From CAYVAR01 sp964449675 (lineage in GTDB: Bacteria > Patescibacteriota > Microgenomatia > UBA10105 > UBA927), in contig CAYVAR010000010.1 of NCBI GenBank assembly GCA_964449675.1, positions 1 to 42,275 on the forward strand: a stretch of 42,275 nucleotides of DNA, given 5' to 3'. The number at the start of each line of letters is the position of its first letter. The first letter of the stretch is position 1. Positions 14,176-22,068 of the stretch are shown here, in pieces. Below the pieces are notes generated by a model. The model ran no database searches, was not told where the DNA came from, and saw only the letters and a list, made by a program, of their open reading frames with translations. The translations under genes and the position numbers were made by a program.

Positions 14176-14508
14176 ATGACCCAAAAATATTTGGAACAGT
14201 TATCTGGATTGATGAAAGGAGTTAAAGTAGATAAAAATATACGGCTGGAATGTAAACATTTCTTTGGTGGGGCAGCGTGTTACGTAAACGGCAAAATATT
14301 TGCTTCTTTTTCTCCCGTAGGGTTTGCACTTAAATTGCCAGAGAGGCAAAGAACAGAACTTATAAAGGACAACGAAGCTAAACCTCTGCAATACTTCCCT
14401 AAAGCTCCGATTAAAAAAGAGTACGTTGTTTTGCCGGAACGAATAGTTATAATTAGTGAGGCGCTTAAGGACCTGGTCAAGATAAGTATTGGTTACGTGT
14501 TAGGTTAG
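14176..14508 (+). CDS. TfoX N-terminal domain-like protein
   Basis: A 110-residue protein with the layout of the TfoX N-terminal domain: an N-terminal helix, then FFGGAACYVNGKIFASFSPVGFALKLPERQRTEL, followed by KPLQYFPKAPIKKEYVVLPE. In competence regulator TfoX/Sxy this domain precedes a helical domain; here it stands alone, as in many bacteria. Function unknown. A leaderless start is likely. The downstream gene is of the same family, so this is probably a divergent tandem pair. Confidence 0.65.
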   Translation: MTQKYLEQLSGLMKGVKVDKNIRLECKHFFGGAACYVNGKIFASFSPVGFALKLPERQRTELIKDNEAKPLQYFPKAPIKKEYVVLPERIVIISEALKDLVKISIGYVLG

Positions 14509-14523
14509 TTACTAACAGAAAAT

Positions 14524-14859
14524 ATGGCGTACGACGAACACCTTGCTCAAAAGGTACGAAACGCACTTGCGAGACAATCCCGCGTTGAGGAAAAGAACAT
14601 GATGGGCGGACTCACGTTTATGGTCAATAGCAAAATGTGCGTTGGTGTTTTGAAAGATGAGTTGATGGTTCGTCTTAATCCGATGATTTATGAGAGTGCA
14701 CTTAAGAAAAAAGGTTGTCGTGAAATGAATTTCACCGGCAGACCGATGAAGGGCTTTGTTTTTGTCAGCCCAGAGGGAACGAGCAATGTAAAAGATTTCA
14801 ACTATTGGATACATCTCGCGCTTGATTTCAACGCGAAAGCCAAAGCCTCTAAAAAGTAA
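14524..14859 (+). CDS. TfoX/Sxy family protein (N-terminal domain only)
   Basis: A 111-residue protein with a canonical TfoX-N pattern: MAYDEHLAQKVRNALA, then KNMMGGLTFMVNSKMCVGV, ELMVRLNP and MNFTGRPMKGFVFVSPEG. It ends in a Lys-rich tail. It lies 15 nt behind the first TfoX-like gene, probably in one transcript. Stand-alone TfoX-N proteins have no proven biochemical role. Convergent with the next gene, with 3 nt between the stops. Confidence 0.8.
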   Translation: MAYDEHLAQKVRNALARQSRVEEKNMMGGLTFMVNSKMCVGVLKDELMVRLNPMIYESALKKKGCREMNFTGRPMKGFVFVSPEGTSNVKDFNYWIHLALDFNAKAKASKK

Positions 14860-14862
14860 AAT

Positions 14863-15108
14863 CTATTTATCATCCGGCCACGCAGCAAAGTCTTTCTGAA
14901 ACTTTTCCATCCACTGTTTTTGTGCCTCCGGAGTCATGTTCATGTATTGTTTTTTCATAGCTTCCAAAGCATCGATGTGTACGTTATCTCCCTTAGCAAC
15001 CATTTCCATTGCGTGTTTCTGACTATTCTCCATCATTTCTTCAGCCGTTGCGCCATGGATTAGTGCATCACACGGTCCATATAATTGTTTACAAGTCATT
15101 GTTTTCAT
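14863..15108 (-). CDS. DUF1059-like small protein
   Basis: An 81-residue protein. The first half, MKTMTCKQLYGPCDALIHG then TAEEMMENSQKHAMEMV, matches the layout of DUF1059 (two Cys about 8 residues apart and a following amphipathic helix); the second half is a Met-rich helical extension (MKKQYMNMTPEAQKQWMEKF). The two Cys may bind metal. I chose ATG 15108 because the site GGGGAGGTG precedes it; the longer frame begins within that site. TATAAT (15161-15156) gives a leader of about 40 nt. Confidence 0.65.
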   Translation of the reverse strand: MKTMTCKQLYGPCDALIHGATAEEMMENSQKHAMEMVAKGDNVHIDALEAMKKQYMNMTPEAQKQWMEKFQKDFAAWPDDK

Positions 15109-15211
15109 AATTATCACACCTCCCCCCAAAAAAAATCATTTGTAACGTGCTTGTTATTATATGCTAAAGAATATGTTAAATCCGCCCCAATTTATTTTTG
15201 TGTAAAAAGAT

Positions 15212-15217
15212 TAGAAT
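15212..15217 (+). promoter_or_regulatory. -10 box of leaderless mRNA for the 169-residue protein
   Basis: TAGAAT exactly 6 nt before the ATG at 15224. Confidence 0.5.
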
Positions 15218-15223
15218 AAAGCT

Positions 15224-15733
15224 ATGAACCCCTATCGATTCAGTCCAATACAAAGCAGAGAGGTGATGATAGAGGCAATACATCATATTCATATGACTTG
15301 CCACACGTTGTGTAAACAATCAATAGGGAGATACTTGCCAGTTGCTGGAAACGTCGGTGTTTTTTGCCATTATGACGACGAATATACATTTCTTACAAAA
15401 CTCCGAGAAGAATTGACGAATTCAACTGACAGCGTATACGGCAAATATTATAAACTTCACGAACCGATTATTGTCCCGGCACAGGATGATATCCCAAAGA
15501 CGACGTACAGTTTCCTCTATATTCGGAACCCAGATCCAAATAAACACCAAGTGGGCGATATAGATTTCTATTTAGAGCCGATAAAATATGCGGAACTTAA
15601 ACAATCACTTCTTGATGGAAAAGAAATTAAGAGCGCACGGATACTTCCGAGCCGTCCTGACCTAGATTTGATTGAATTGTATGATTCGGAAGTTGATGCG
15701 TTTGGTTATATCGGTAACAAAAAATGGCACTGA
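15224..15733 (+). CDS. conserved-looking soluble protein, unknown
   Basis: A 169-residue soluble protein without a signal peptide or membrane segment. I do not recognise a family. Notable stretches are HHIHMTCHTLCKQSIGRYLP, YKLHEPIIVPAQDDIPKTTYSFLYIRNPDPNKHQVGDIDFYL and SARILPSRPDLDLIELYD. The composition is balanced with no repeats, so it looks like a genuine enzyme-sized domain. It is a single-gene unit with a -10 box 6 nt before the ATG. Confidence 0.7.
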   Translation: MNPYRFSPIQSREVMIEAIHHIHMTCHTLCKQSIGRYLPVAGNVGVFCHYDDEYTFLTKLREELTNSTDSVYGKYYKLHEPIIVPAQDDIPKTTYSFLYIRNPDPNKHQVGDIDFYLEPIKYAELKQSLLDGKEIKSARILPSRPDLDLIELYDSEVDAFGYIGNKKWH

Positions 15734-15839
15734 AGACAGCCGCAAGATACCTATCGGTATAACCGAATTGACAAAGTATAATAGGTTCGAACATCACTCT
15801 TCCGAGTGAAACAAATGATTTAATACATAGACTTACTTC

Positions 15840-15888
15840 TTGACAAATCGTCTCAAAATGATACGATCATGCTATATGAATGAGACGA
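15840..15888 (+). promoter_or_regulatory. fic promoter with flanking inverted repeat
   Basis: TTGACA (15840-15845), spacer 16, TACGAT (15862-15867); the RNA would start about 2-4 nt before the ATG at 15876. The inverted repeat TCGTCTCA (15848-15855) / TGAGACGA (15881-15888) brackets the -10 and the start codon. An operator for the HTH domain of the Fic protein itself is a reasonable guess. Confidence 0.55.
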
Positions 15889-16931
15889 TTACTCCTAGAC
15901 AGGCACGGATACTAAATATTATTGCTTCCTCAAGCGGCATTGCGAGAGACGCTATTGGGACAGAAATTGAGAAGATTTACGTTACTTCCAAACCCACCCT
16001 GATTCGTGACCTCAATGATTTAATACGGCAAAAACGAATAAAGAGTGTCGGAAAAGGTCCATTGACACGGTATGTTTCATATGTTGATAACCCACTGTTT
16101 AAAAAATTCGATATCGATGCATATTTTTCAGTCGATCCAGATCAAAGAAATGCAAAAAAAAGATTTGATCTTAACGTTTTTCATCATATAACTCATATTT
16201 TTACTCAAGAAGAAATGGATCTTTTAGATAACACAAAAAAGAGTTTTTCTATGGTAACCTCTGATCTAGATCCAACTATATTAAAACGGGAATTGGAACG
16301 ATTTGTTATTGAACTTTCCTGGAAATCTTCAAAGATTGAAGGGAATACATATACGCTTCTTGAAACAGAATCGTTGATTAAAGATAAAATTGAAGCCAAA
16401 GGCAGGAGAAAAGATGAAGCAATCATGATTCTTAATCACAAAGCAGCGTTTGATGCGATTGTAAATAATGCACAGGATTTTATTACTCTTACGTTTTCAA
16501 ACATAAACCAATTGCATAATGTATTAGTTAACGATTTGAATATTAGCACTGGAATCAGAAAACAGGCAGTGGGAATAACTGGCACTGCTTATACACCTCT
16601 TGATAACCAACATCAGATCAGAGAAGCAGTAGAAAAAATGATCGCTGTCGTCAACAAAACAAACAATCCTTTTGAAAAAGCTCTCATGGTTCATTGCTTC
16701 ATCCCATATATTCAACCATATACTGATGGAAATAAACGGACTGCCCGAATGCTTACCAATGCAGTTCTTCTTGCATATGACTTGTTCCCGCTTTCCTATA
16801 GAAGCGTTCATGAAGAAGAATTTAAGAAAGCACTGATTTTGTTTTACGAACAACAAAGTATCGTTTCAGTGAAAAAAATATTCATTGATCAATTTCTTTT
16901 TGCAAACAGTACATATTTTAATGCCAAATAA
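15876..16931 (+). CDS. Fic-family protein with N-terminal HTH and altered catalytic motif
   Basis: A 351-residue protein. Residues 1-65 form a winged-helix-like domain (TPRQARILNIIASSSGIARD...SKPTLIRDLNDLI). The inhibitory motif SSKIEGN is at 151-157 and the Fic core around 270-292 reads MVHCFIPYIQPYTDGNKRTAR. In the canonical HPFxxGNGR motif the catalytic His precedes Pro; here it is Gln280. So AMP transfer by the usual mechanism may be lost, or the His a few residues upstream (H273) takes part. Phosphate-binding GNKR is intact. Start 15876 fits the promoter; an in-frame start at 15840 is inside the -35 box. It is followed by a mini-ORF and DUF4325 in one operon. Confidence 0.85.
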   Translation: MNETITPRQARILNIIASSSGIARDAIGTEIEKIYVTSKPTLIRDLNDLIRQKRIKSVGKGPLTRYVSYVDNPLFKKFDIDAYFSVDPDQRNAKKRFDLNVFHHITHIFTQEEMDLLDNTKKSFSMVTSDLDPTILKRELERFVIELSWKSSKIEGNTYTLLETESLIKDKIEAKGRRKDEAIMILNHKAAFDAIVNNAQDFITLTFSNINQLHNVLVNDLNISTGIRKQAVGITGTAYTPLDNQHQIREAVEKMIAVVNKTNNPFEKALMVHCFIPYIQPYTDGNKRTARMLTNAVLLAYDLFPLSYRSVHEEEFKKALILFYEQQSIVSVKKIFIDQFLFANSTYFNAK

Positions 16932-16975
16932 TGCCAAAACATGATCTCACCACAGAATTTGAAAAATCAGTATGA
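16931..16975 (+). CDS. 14-residue bridging ORF between fic and DUF4325 genes
   Basis: MPKHDLTTEFEKSV. It overlaps the fic stop (TAATG) and the DUF4325 start (ATGA). Such overlaps pass ribosomes from one gene to the next. It may be only a coupling device or the remnant of a longer gene; there is no ribosome binding site of its own. Confidence 0.35.
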   Translation: MPKHDLTTEFEKSV

Positions 16976-17265
16976 TCATAGAAATTAAAAAATTTGGTAC
17001 CACATTAGTATCTCACTCTTCAGGGAAAGAGGCGTGGCTCGCTTTTCAACCAGTTCTCAATACCGTATCGGACAACGAAGAGATACTCGTTGATTTTGCT
17101 GATGTTATGGTGCTGACTCCCTCATGGGCAGATGAATTTTTGACGCCGCTTCGAGCGCGCTATGGTCAAAGAGTAACATTGAAAAATACCGACAACGCCT
17201 CTGTCAAAGCCACACTTGCAATACTTGACAAGCAATACATTACGGAAATGGAAGAAGTAGTTTGA
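16972..17265 (+). CDS. DUF4325 STAS-like protein
   Basis: A 97-residue protein with the DUF4325 pattern: IIEIKKFGTTLVSHSSGKEAWLAF, then a beta-strand EEILVDFADVMVLTPSWADEFLTPL and NTDNASVKATLAILDK. The VDF...LTPSWADEF centre corresponds to the strand-helix of STAS domains. DUF4325 proteins often go with sensor or ATPase proteins; here the partner is a Fic-HTH protein. Its start overlaps the mini-ORF stop. Role unknown, possibly a switch that responds to the Fic protein. Confidence 0.75.
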   Translation: MIIEIKKFGTTLVSHSSGKEAWLAFQPVLNTVSDNEEILVDFADVMVLTPSWADEFLTPLRARYGQRVTLKNTDNASVKATLAILDKQYITEMEEVV

Positions 17266-17296
17266 AAATCGCCCCAGTAAGCGAGAACTTCAGATT

Positions 17297-18877
17297 CTAG
17301 AGTTCGCAGGAGGTTTCTGTTTCGGCTGTACAGGTATCTGTTCCAGTTCCGCCTTTGGCATCATCAATTCCGACTTCACCGTCTATCAAATCACTCCCTG
17401 AGCCGCCTCTTAAATCATCATTTCCGTTTCCGCCAAATAGCGTATCGTTTCCGCTATCCCCGTCTAATCTATCATTATCATCTCCCCCAATTAGTACATC
17501 TTTTCCTGATCCACCAACAAGTTTATCGTCTCCCGAACCGCCAACCAAACAATCATCACCTGAACCACCGGAAAGCTTATCATTGCCGCCGTAGGCAAAA
17601 ATCAGATCGCGGCCTGCTCCACCGTTTAAATTGTCATCTCCGTTTGTTCCCTGGATAATGGTGTAATTTCCTATGTTACCTGAGCACTGTGGGGGAAGTG
17701 TCGGAGGATGTTCGTAAGAACCACTGTCGCAACCCGCCCCTTGCGGACGAGCTACACCACGTTGGTCGGTAGTTACACCACAGGAAGAAAGCGGCACTAA
17801 ATCTATGGCCGGGCTTCCCAATAGCAATGCATGCGTCATTGTGGGTCCACCATTGCTTGCGAGTGGACCAATCATAGAGTTAGTACTATTTAAATCACCA
17901 GTCCCTGCAAGAACACAGGAGGCATCGCTTGCTATGTTGTACCCAAGAGAACTGATGCCTCCGGCGCAGTCATCAGCTGCAGTAGCTGCGGTATTAATGG
18001 CCAAAATACTATTTGACAATGTTAGTGTCCCGCCAAAGTTCCAGACTCCTCCACCGTTATCGGTAGCAATATTATTGGCAATTGTAGTATTGGTAAAGTT
18101 TACTGTTCCGAATCTGTTGAATACGCCACCGCCGTTGAGTGCCGTGTTCCCACTGACAGTGCTGTTTATGATATTAATCGTCGGGTCTTGGCCAAGAATG
18201 CCACCGCCTCGACCAATCGTACTATTACCGCTGACCGTAGTTCTTGTCAGCGTCAATGTGCCAGTGCTGTAGATACCACCGCCACCGCCACTGTTGTTGG
18301 AACCGAGCAGGATATTGTCACTGACGGTGGTGTCAACCAATGTTAGTGTACCTATGTTGTAAATGCCGCCGCCGAAATTTTCGCCAGTGTTATCGGTAAC
18401 AGTACTGTTCGTCAGGGTCAATGTGCCGCTATTGAGGATGCCGGCAGCGCCAAAACCCGCACCGGGGTTGCCATTTTGGATGGTAACCGCATTGATTCCA
18501 ACGGTCGCCCCGGGACGGACTTCAATCACTCTATCGATACTGCCGCCGTCTATTATTGTGGATGCGGCGCCCGCGCCGTTAATAGTCAAAGGACTTGTGA
18601 TGTCTAAATCACCGGTTGCATTTGCATCCTCACCAGTACCCGCAATGCTCAGGGTGTAGGTGCCCGCTGGAACCGTGACGGTATCTGCGCCTGGTAGGGC
18701 GTTGGCAGCTCCTATCGCCTCGCGCAGGGAGCAATCAGCATCACAAACACCGTCGTTGGTGTCGGTAATTTTGGTGACGGTGAAGTTGGCTGCAAATGCA
18801 GGTTGAATAAAATTGAGAGAGAAAAAAACCGCGAGACCAACAAGTACTGCTGTTGCCGCATTAATTTGAAACTTCAT
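17297..18877 (-). CDS. secreted beta-helix adhesin-like protein with CSLRE motif and RTX repeats
   Basis: A 526-residue exported protein. Signal peptide 1-29 (cut after PAFA). The CSLRE motif (CDADCSLREAIGAAN, about 43-57) opens a parallel beta-helix made of polymorphic-outer-membrane-type units (STVSGNTALNGGGVFN, TTIANNIATDNGGGVWN). After a linker with DQRGVARPQGAGCDSGSYE come about eight RTX-like calcium nonapeptides (GGNDKLSGGSGDD). There is no membrane anchor. It is probably an adhesin or calcium-stabilised surface fibre. SD GGAGGT (18911-18906) lies 28 nt before the ATG but 10 nt before an in-frame ATT at 18895; starting there would add six residues (IHIRKA) and strengthen the signal peptide's basic end. 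Confidence 0.85.
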   Translation of the reverse strand: MKFQINAATAVLVGLAVFFSLNFIQPAFAANFTVTKITDTNDGVCDADCSLREAIGAANALPGADTVTVPAGTYTLSIAGTGEDANATGDLDITSPLTINGAGAASTIIDGGSIDRVIEVRPGATVGINAVTIQNGNPGAGFGAAGILNSGTLTLTNSTVTDNTGENFGGGIYNIGTLTLVDTTVSDNILLGSNNSGGGGGIYSTGTLTLTRTTVSGNSTIGRGGGILGQDPTINIINSTVSGNTALNGGGVFNRFGTVNFTNTTIANNIATDNGGGVWNFGGTLTLSNSILAINTAATAADDCAGGISSLGYNIASDASCVLAGTGDLNSTNSMIGPLASNGGPTMTHALLLGSPAIDLVPLSSCGVTTDQRGVARPQGAGCDSGSYEHPPTLPPQCSGNIGNYTIIQGTNGDDNLNGGAGRDLIFAYGGNDKLSGGSGDDCLVGGSGDDKLVGGSGKDVLIGGDDNDRLDGDSGNDTLFGGNGNDDLRGGSGSDLIDGEVGIDDAKGGTGTDTCTAETETSCEL

Positions 18878-18938
18878 AGCCTTGCGTATGTGAATGACTC
18901 TTTTTACCTCCGATTGCGGTCAGCAAAATGTTGTGCCA

Positions 18939-18967
18939 ATGATAATCGTAAAGACTATGCCTGTCAA
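18939..18967 (-). promoter_or_regulatory. promoter of the CSLRE/RTX protein
   Basis: Minus strand: TTGACA (18967-18962), spacer 17, TATCAT (18944-18939). The RNA start near 18932 gives a leader that includes GGAGGT. Confidence 0.7.
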
Positions 18968-19042
18968 TAGCATATTATCCCTCAAAAGCTTATTTACAGT
19001 TGTTATAATAATTTTAGGGTTAGGAAATCAACATCCTATAGT

Positions 19043-19071
19043 TTGATATTAACCTCTCATTCTGCTATAAT
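19043..19071 (+). promoter_or_regulatory. promoter of the GEVED protein
   Basis: TTGATA (19043-19048), spacer 17, TATAAT (19066-19071), with TGC before the -10 (extended). Expected RNA start near 19078, 27 nt before the ATG. Confidence 0.75.
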
Positions 19072-19104
19072 TCACTGTTGATGTAAAAATAAGTTTAAAA
19101 ATTT

Positions 19105-20244
19105 ATGAATCCAAAACTGATTATTCCAGTTTTAGGCTTTCTTGTTTTAGGTTTGATCGGGTATTTTATTGTTGTAAACAAAGTGAATAAACAGCCCGAA
19201 ACAAACTTACCCGCGGGTGTGGTAGTTGGGGGTACCTTTGACTTTGGCGACGCTCCGGATGGAGCTCAAGGACAACAATTCCCATCTCTTCTTGCCTCCA
19301 ATGGCGCTCATGCCAAAAAAACCGATGATGTCTGGCTCGGACAAGCGGCAACCATTGAAAAAGACTCCAAACAGGTGAATATCGATGAAGCTGATGATGG
19401 AGTCAAACTTAACGCAACTTCCTGCAAGCAAAGTACCGTATACTTCTTTGTTCATATCAAAAACCCAGGTAAAATGGCTGGGACCGCCTATCTGAATCTA
19501 TATGCAGACTGGAACAAGGACGGCAGATGGAGTGGCAGCGATGAGTGTGGGGCAGAATGGGCTGTACAAAATTTTGCTATTGATCTTGGGAAACAAACAG
19601 ATGAAATCGCTGTTTACAAAGCTCAATTTACCGCCGGAAAAAACGTAGAAAATATGTGGTATCGAGGGGCAATCACTCTCGATCAACAAATGGATGGGTC
19701 TGCAACCGGTGAATTTGCAAGCGGTGAAGTTGAGGATTACGGACCTACGCTACCCGGTGAGGAAAAATACTACAATTTTTATTGCATGCCTGATCCGCTC
19801 ATAATCAATCACGGTTCCAAAGGGAATGTTAAAATTCTTCCGGATCTCTTTTCCGAGCCCATTTTTGACGCTCAATTCGGCCAAAATTATCAACCGAAGA
19901 ATGATAAACGCCAGGTCACCATTGCAAACAATACGTTTACCTATGAATCTTCCAATAAGGATATCGATCCTCCAAAGCGAAGCGTTCCTCATTTTGTTGA
20001 TGTCAGAGTACGCTTTGGAGTAGATGGGAAAGAAGCAACCATTGAGAAATCATGCACTGTGATTGTCGAGCACGATGAAATTACTATAATAGAACCGCCA
20101 GGCAGAAGAAAGGTTCCCTTTCCTTCTGAGACTCCATACATAAAAACAGAAGAGGACGGGTCAACAAAAACCGAATCGCCCCAGTCGCCTCAAACCGAAG
20201 ACCATCCCCTCCAAGAAGGAGCCCCTGGGGTTATAAAGTTTTAA
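19105..20244 (+). CDS. membrane-anchored GEVED-domain surface protein
   Basis: A 379-residue protein with an N-terminal membrane anchor (IIPVLGFLVLGLIGYFIVV). The GEVED domain follows: it opens with FDFGDAPDGAQG, contains ADWNKDGRWSG and closes with the name-giving ASGEVEDYGP (about residues 42-216). The second half (about 225-335) is an additional beta-rich region with DPLIINHGSKGNVKILPD that I cannot name, and the C terminus is a Pro/Glu/Ser-rich tail. GEVED domains occur in large secreted proteins and are thought to act in adhesion. It stands divergently to the CSLRE/RTX gene, so two surface proteins share this intergenic region. Confidence 0.8.
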   Translation: MNPKLIIPVLGFLVLGLIGYFIVVNKVNKQPETNLPAGVVVGGTFDFGDAPDGAQGQQFPSLLASNGAHAKKTDDVWLGQAATIEKDSKQVNIDEADDGVKLNATSCKQSTVYFFVHIKNPGKMAGTAYLNLYADWNKDGRWSGSDECGAEWAVQNFAIDLGKQTDEIAVYKAQFTAGKNVENMWYRGAITLDQQMDGSATGEFASGEVEDYGPTLPGEEKYYNFYCMPDPLIINHGSKGNVKILPDLFSEPIFDAQFGQNYQPKNDKRQVTIANNTFTYESSNKDIDPPKRSVPHFVDVRVRFGVDGKEATIEKSCTVIVEHDEITIIEPPGRRKVPFPSETPYIKTEEDGSTKTESPQSPQTEDHPLQEGAPGVIKF

Positions 20245-20314
20245 ATAATCGGATGTATCGTCCCAACAAGCGAGCCAGACTGATTTTATCAGACCCAGGA
20301 TAACAGATTTATGT

Positions 20315-20320
20315 TACAGT
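20315..20320 (+). promoter_or_regulatory. -10 box of leaderless membrane protein mRNA
   Basis: TACAGT preceded by TGT (extended -10), 7 nt before the ATG at 20328. Confidence 0.45.
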
Positions 20321-20327
20321 TGAATTA

Positions 20328-21047
20328 ATGCTTTTTTGGAAAAGTACGTACAAGCTGCCTTTAAGTTTTATCGTATTCTTTGTACTGATGTTCTTTCTCC
20401 TAGGTGAGCAGCTTCCAGCCTTGCCTACTTACTTTGGTTTCGGGCCGGAAGGTGGGAATGGTAAGCCTCATATACTGGATTTGGGCCCAAGTGATGCTCT
20501 CCATCGCCCTGTTGCCTATATCCTGATTGGTACAGTTATATGGGGACTGTTTAGAATATTTTCTTGGCCTCTTGCTTGGACTCTCGGAGCATCTCTCTGG
20601 GCACTAGAGCAGTTGACTCTAACCCCACTGGATCAGCGCCCGTCACTATCAAACGTAATAGTTTTTACATTTACTTTCTGGATTATTCTCACTTTAGTTC
20701 CCTATTTCATTTATAGGTGGGTGGATAAAAAATGGGGAGGGGAAGGTAGGCGCAATGCCATCCTGATTGTACTCGTAATAAACCTTTTGCTTTTTGGATT
20801 TTTTGCTTTTCAAATTTACGTTTTGCATAATTCCTACCGTGGCTTGCAAGAAAGCAGATCGGGCCAGCAAGGTAATCCATCGGGTTCTATGCCAGGATTG
20901 CCTCCAAACACTTGCCCTGAGCGTTTAATTACCGAAAGAGACAAACAGACAACTGCCTATTGGAATGGAAAGACCCTTACGGTATCTGGCGAAGTGCAGA
21001 ATTGGGTAGAGGAAAATTGTCCAGGAGCATTGGAAAGAGCAGAGTAA
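20328..21047 (+). CDS. multi-pass membrane protein with C-terminal outer tail, unknown
   Basis: A 239-residue protein. Four hydrophobic segments are visible (about residues 10-27, 63-85, 106-126 and 143-165), followed by a soluble tail with a Gly/Ser/Gln linker (SRSGQQGNPSGSMPGLPP) and a small domain with two Cys (NTCPERLI and EENCPGALE) that could form a disulfide outside the cell. I do not recognise a family. Single-gene unit with a -10 close to the ATG. Confidence 0.65.
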   Translation: MLFWKSTYKLPLSFIVFFVLMFFLLGEQLPALPTYFGFGPEGGNGKPHILDLGPSDALHRPVAYILIGTVIWGLFRIFSWPLAWTLGASLWALEQLTLTPLDQRPSLSNVIVFTFTFWIILTLVPYFIYRWVDKKWGGEGRRNAILIVLVINLLLFGFFAFQIYVLHNSYRGLQESRSGQQGNPSGSMPGLPPNTCPERLITERDKQTTAYWNGKTLTVSGEVQNWVEENCPGALERAE

Positions 21048-21136
21048 CTATAAATTCCGAATGATTCGGATAGTATCCCACAAAGGGAGCACTGCAGTAG
21101 CATTACTTGATAAACATCCCAGTGAGGGGCTAAAAA

Positions 21137-21223
21137 ATGAGCATGAACGAAGTTAGAAGATTTTCTGCCGCAACCCGTAAAGTCTTAAAAAAAGGAGGTT
21201 ATATTATTTATGAAATTAAATGA
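21137..21223 (+). CDS. possible 28-residue basic peptide
   Basis: MSMNEVRRFSAATRKVLKKG followed by GYIIYEIK. GAGGGG lies 7 nt before the ATG. Within its 3' part sits a perfect AAAGGAGG (21191-21198) that would serve a nested 7-codon ORF starting at 21210. VLKKGGYIIYE recalls the middle of methyltransferase domains, so a gene fragment is equally possible. The rest of this 258-base spacer (21048-21305) shows only a GGGAGCAC motif at 21089-21096. Confidence 0.25.
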   Translation: MSMNEVRRFSAATRKVLKKGGYIIYEIK

Positions 21224-21293
21224 AATGAATTAAAAGCATCGTTGTGCTAGCTCCGGTTCCCGAAGTTCAAAAAAACAGCACTCCTCCCTGCGG

Positions 21294-21299
21294 TACAAT
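21294..21299 (+). promoter_or_regulatory. -10 box of leaderless hydrolase mRNA
   Basis: TACAAT exactly 6 nt before the ATG at 21306. Confidence 0.5.
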
Positions 21300-21305
21300 A
21301 CATGT

Positions 21306-22031
21306 ATGCAAAAAAAGATCTCGTTTATCGTTGACAACAAAAAGCTTCGAGGAACGTTAATTATCCCGAAGCATAGACACAGTGGTACTTCCGCAGTCTT
21401 ATTTATTCACGGATGGACCAGTAGTGAAAAGGGGTATATCCCCCGTGCGCAGGTAATCTCTAAATTAGGATATGTCTGTCTGACATTTAGTATGCGTGGA
21501 CATGGAGAGAGCGAAGGAAATCTGGAAAATCTATCCCGAGAGGATCATATCAAAGACTGTAGTGCTGCATATGATTTTCTGGCTACCCAACCAAGCGTTG
21601 ACCGCGATCGTATTCACGTCGTTGGCGCAAGTTATGGCGGGTATATGGCGTCACTACTTAGTACGAAGCGACCTATTGCGTCCCTTGTTCTTCGTGCACC
21701 CGCACTCTATCCTGATGAAAAATTTAGGACTCCAACGCTCCACATTGTTGGCAGTGACATACAGATCTATCGTCAACAACATCTTACATATCAAAAAAAC
21801 AAAGCATTATCCGCAATCCATGCATACGGCGGAAAAATTCTCCTCATCGAGTGTGAAAACGATGATGATGTACCCAAACCCACGACCAATAACTTCGCCC
21901 GTGTAATCCGCGATCAAAAACAACTGACCCGTATAGTTATTCCCGGTGCAGATCACACCCTCTCCCAACCCCAATGGAAACAATTCTTTATAGATACTTC
22001 AGCGTCGTGGTTTTCAAAAAAGGACCATTGA
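21306..22031 (+). CDS. alpha/beta hydrolase
   Basis: A 241-residue cytosolic alpha/beta hydrolase. HGWTSSEKG (about 37-45) is the oxyanion-hole region, GASYGG (about 107) the nucleophile elbow with Ser, CENDDDVP (about 189) carries the acid, and GADHTLSQ (about 222) the catalytic His. It resembles dienelactone-hydrolase/acylaminoacyl-peptidase-type enzymes; the substrate is unknown. No signal peptide. The part from codon 95 to beyond the stop is exactly duplicated at 27459-27939. The mRNA is leaderless. Confidence 0.88.
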   Translation: MQKKISFIVDNKKLRGTLIIPKHRHSGTSAVLFIHGWTSSEKGYIPRAQVISKLGYVCLTFSMRGHGESEGNLENLSREDHIKDCSAAYDFLATQPSVDRDRIHVVGASYGGYMASLLSTKRPIASLVLRAPALYPDEKFRTPTLHIVGSDIQIYRQQHLTYQKNKALSAIHAYGGKILLIECENDDDVPKPTTNNFARVIRDQKQLTRIVIPGADHTLSQPQWKQFFIDTSASWFSKKDH

Positions 22032-22068
22032 GACAAAAATTCCGAACTCCCTCTACCGCTCGGAGCAC
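21588..22068 (+). repeat. 481-bp exact direct repeat, copy 1
   Basis: Identical by reading to 27459-27939 (offset 5871). It starts inside the hydrolase at codon 95 and ends in CGGAGCAC, the tRNA-3'-like motif 37 nt past the stop. Translations of both units agree in more than one frame. Confidence 0.9.

Noticed and set aside
17355..18659. Pro/Ser-rich plus-strand frames opposite the RTX protein
   Set aside because: They mirror the calcium-repeat and beta-helix repeats of the minus-strand gene.
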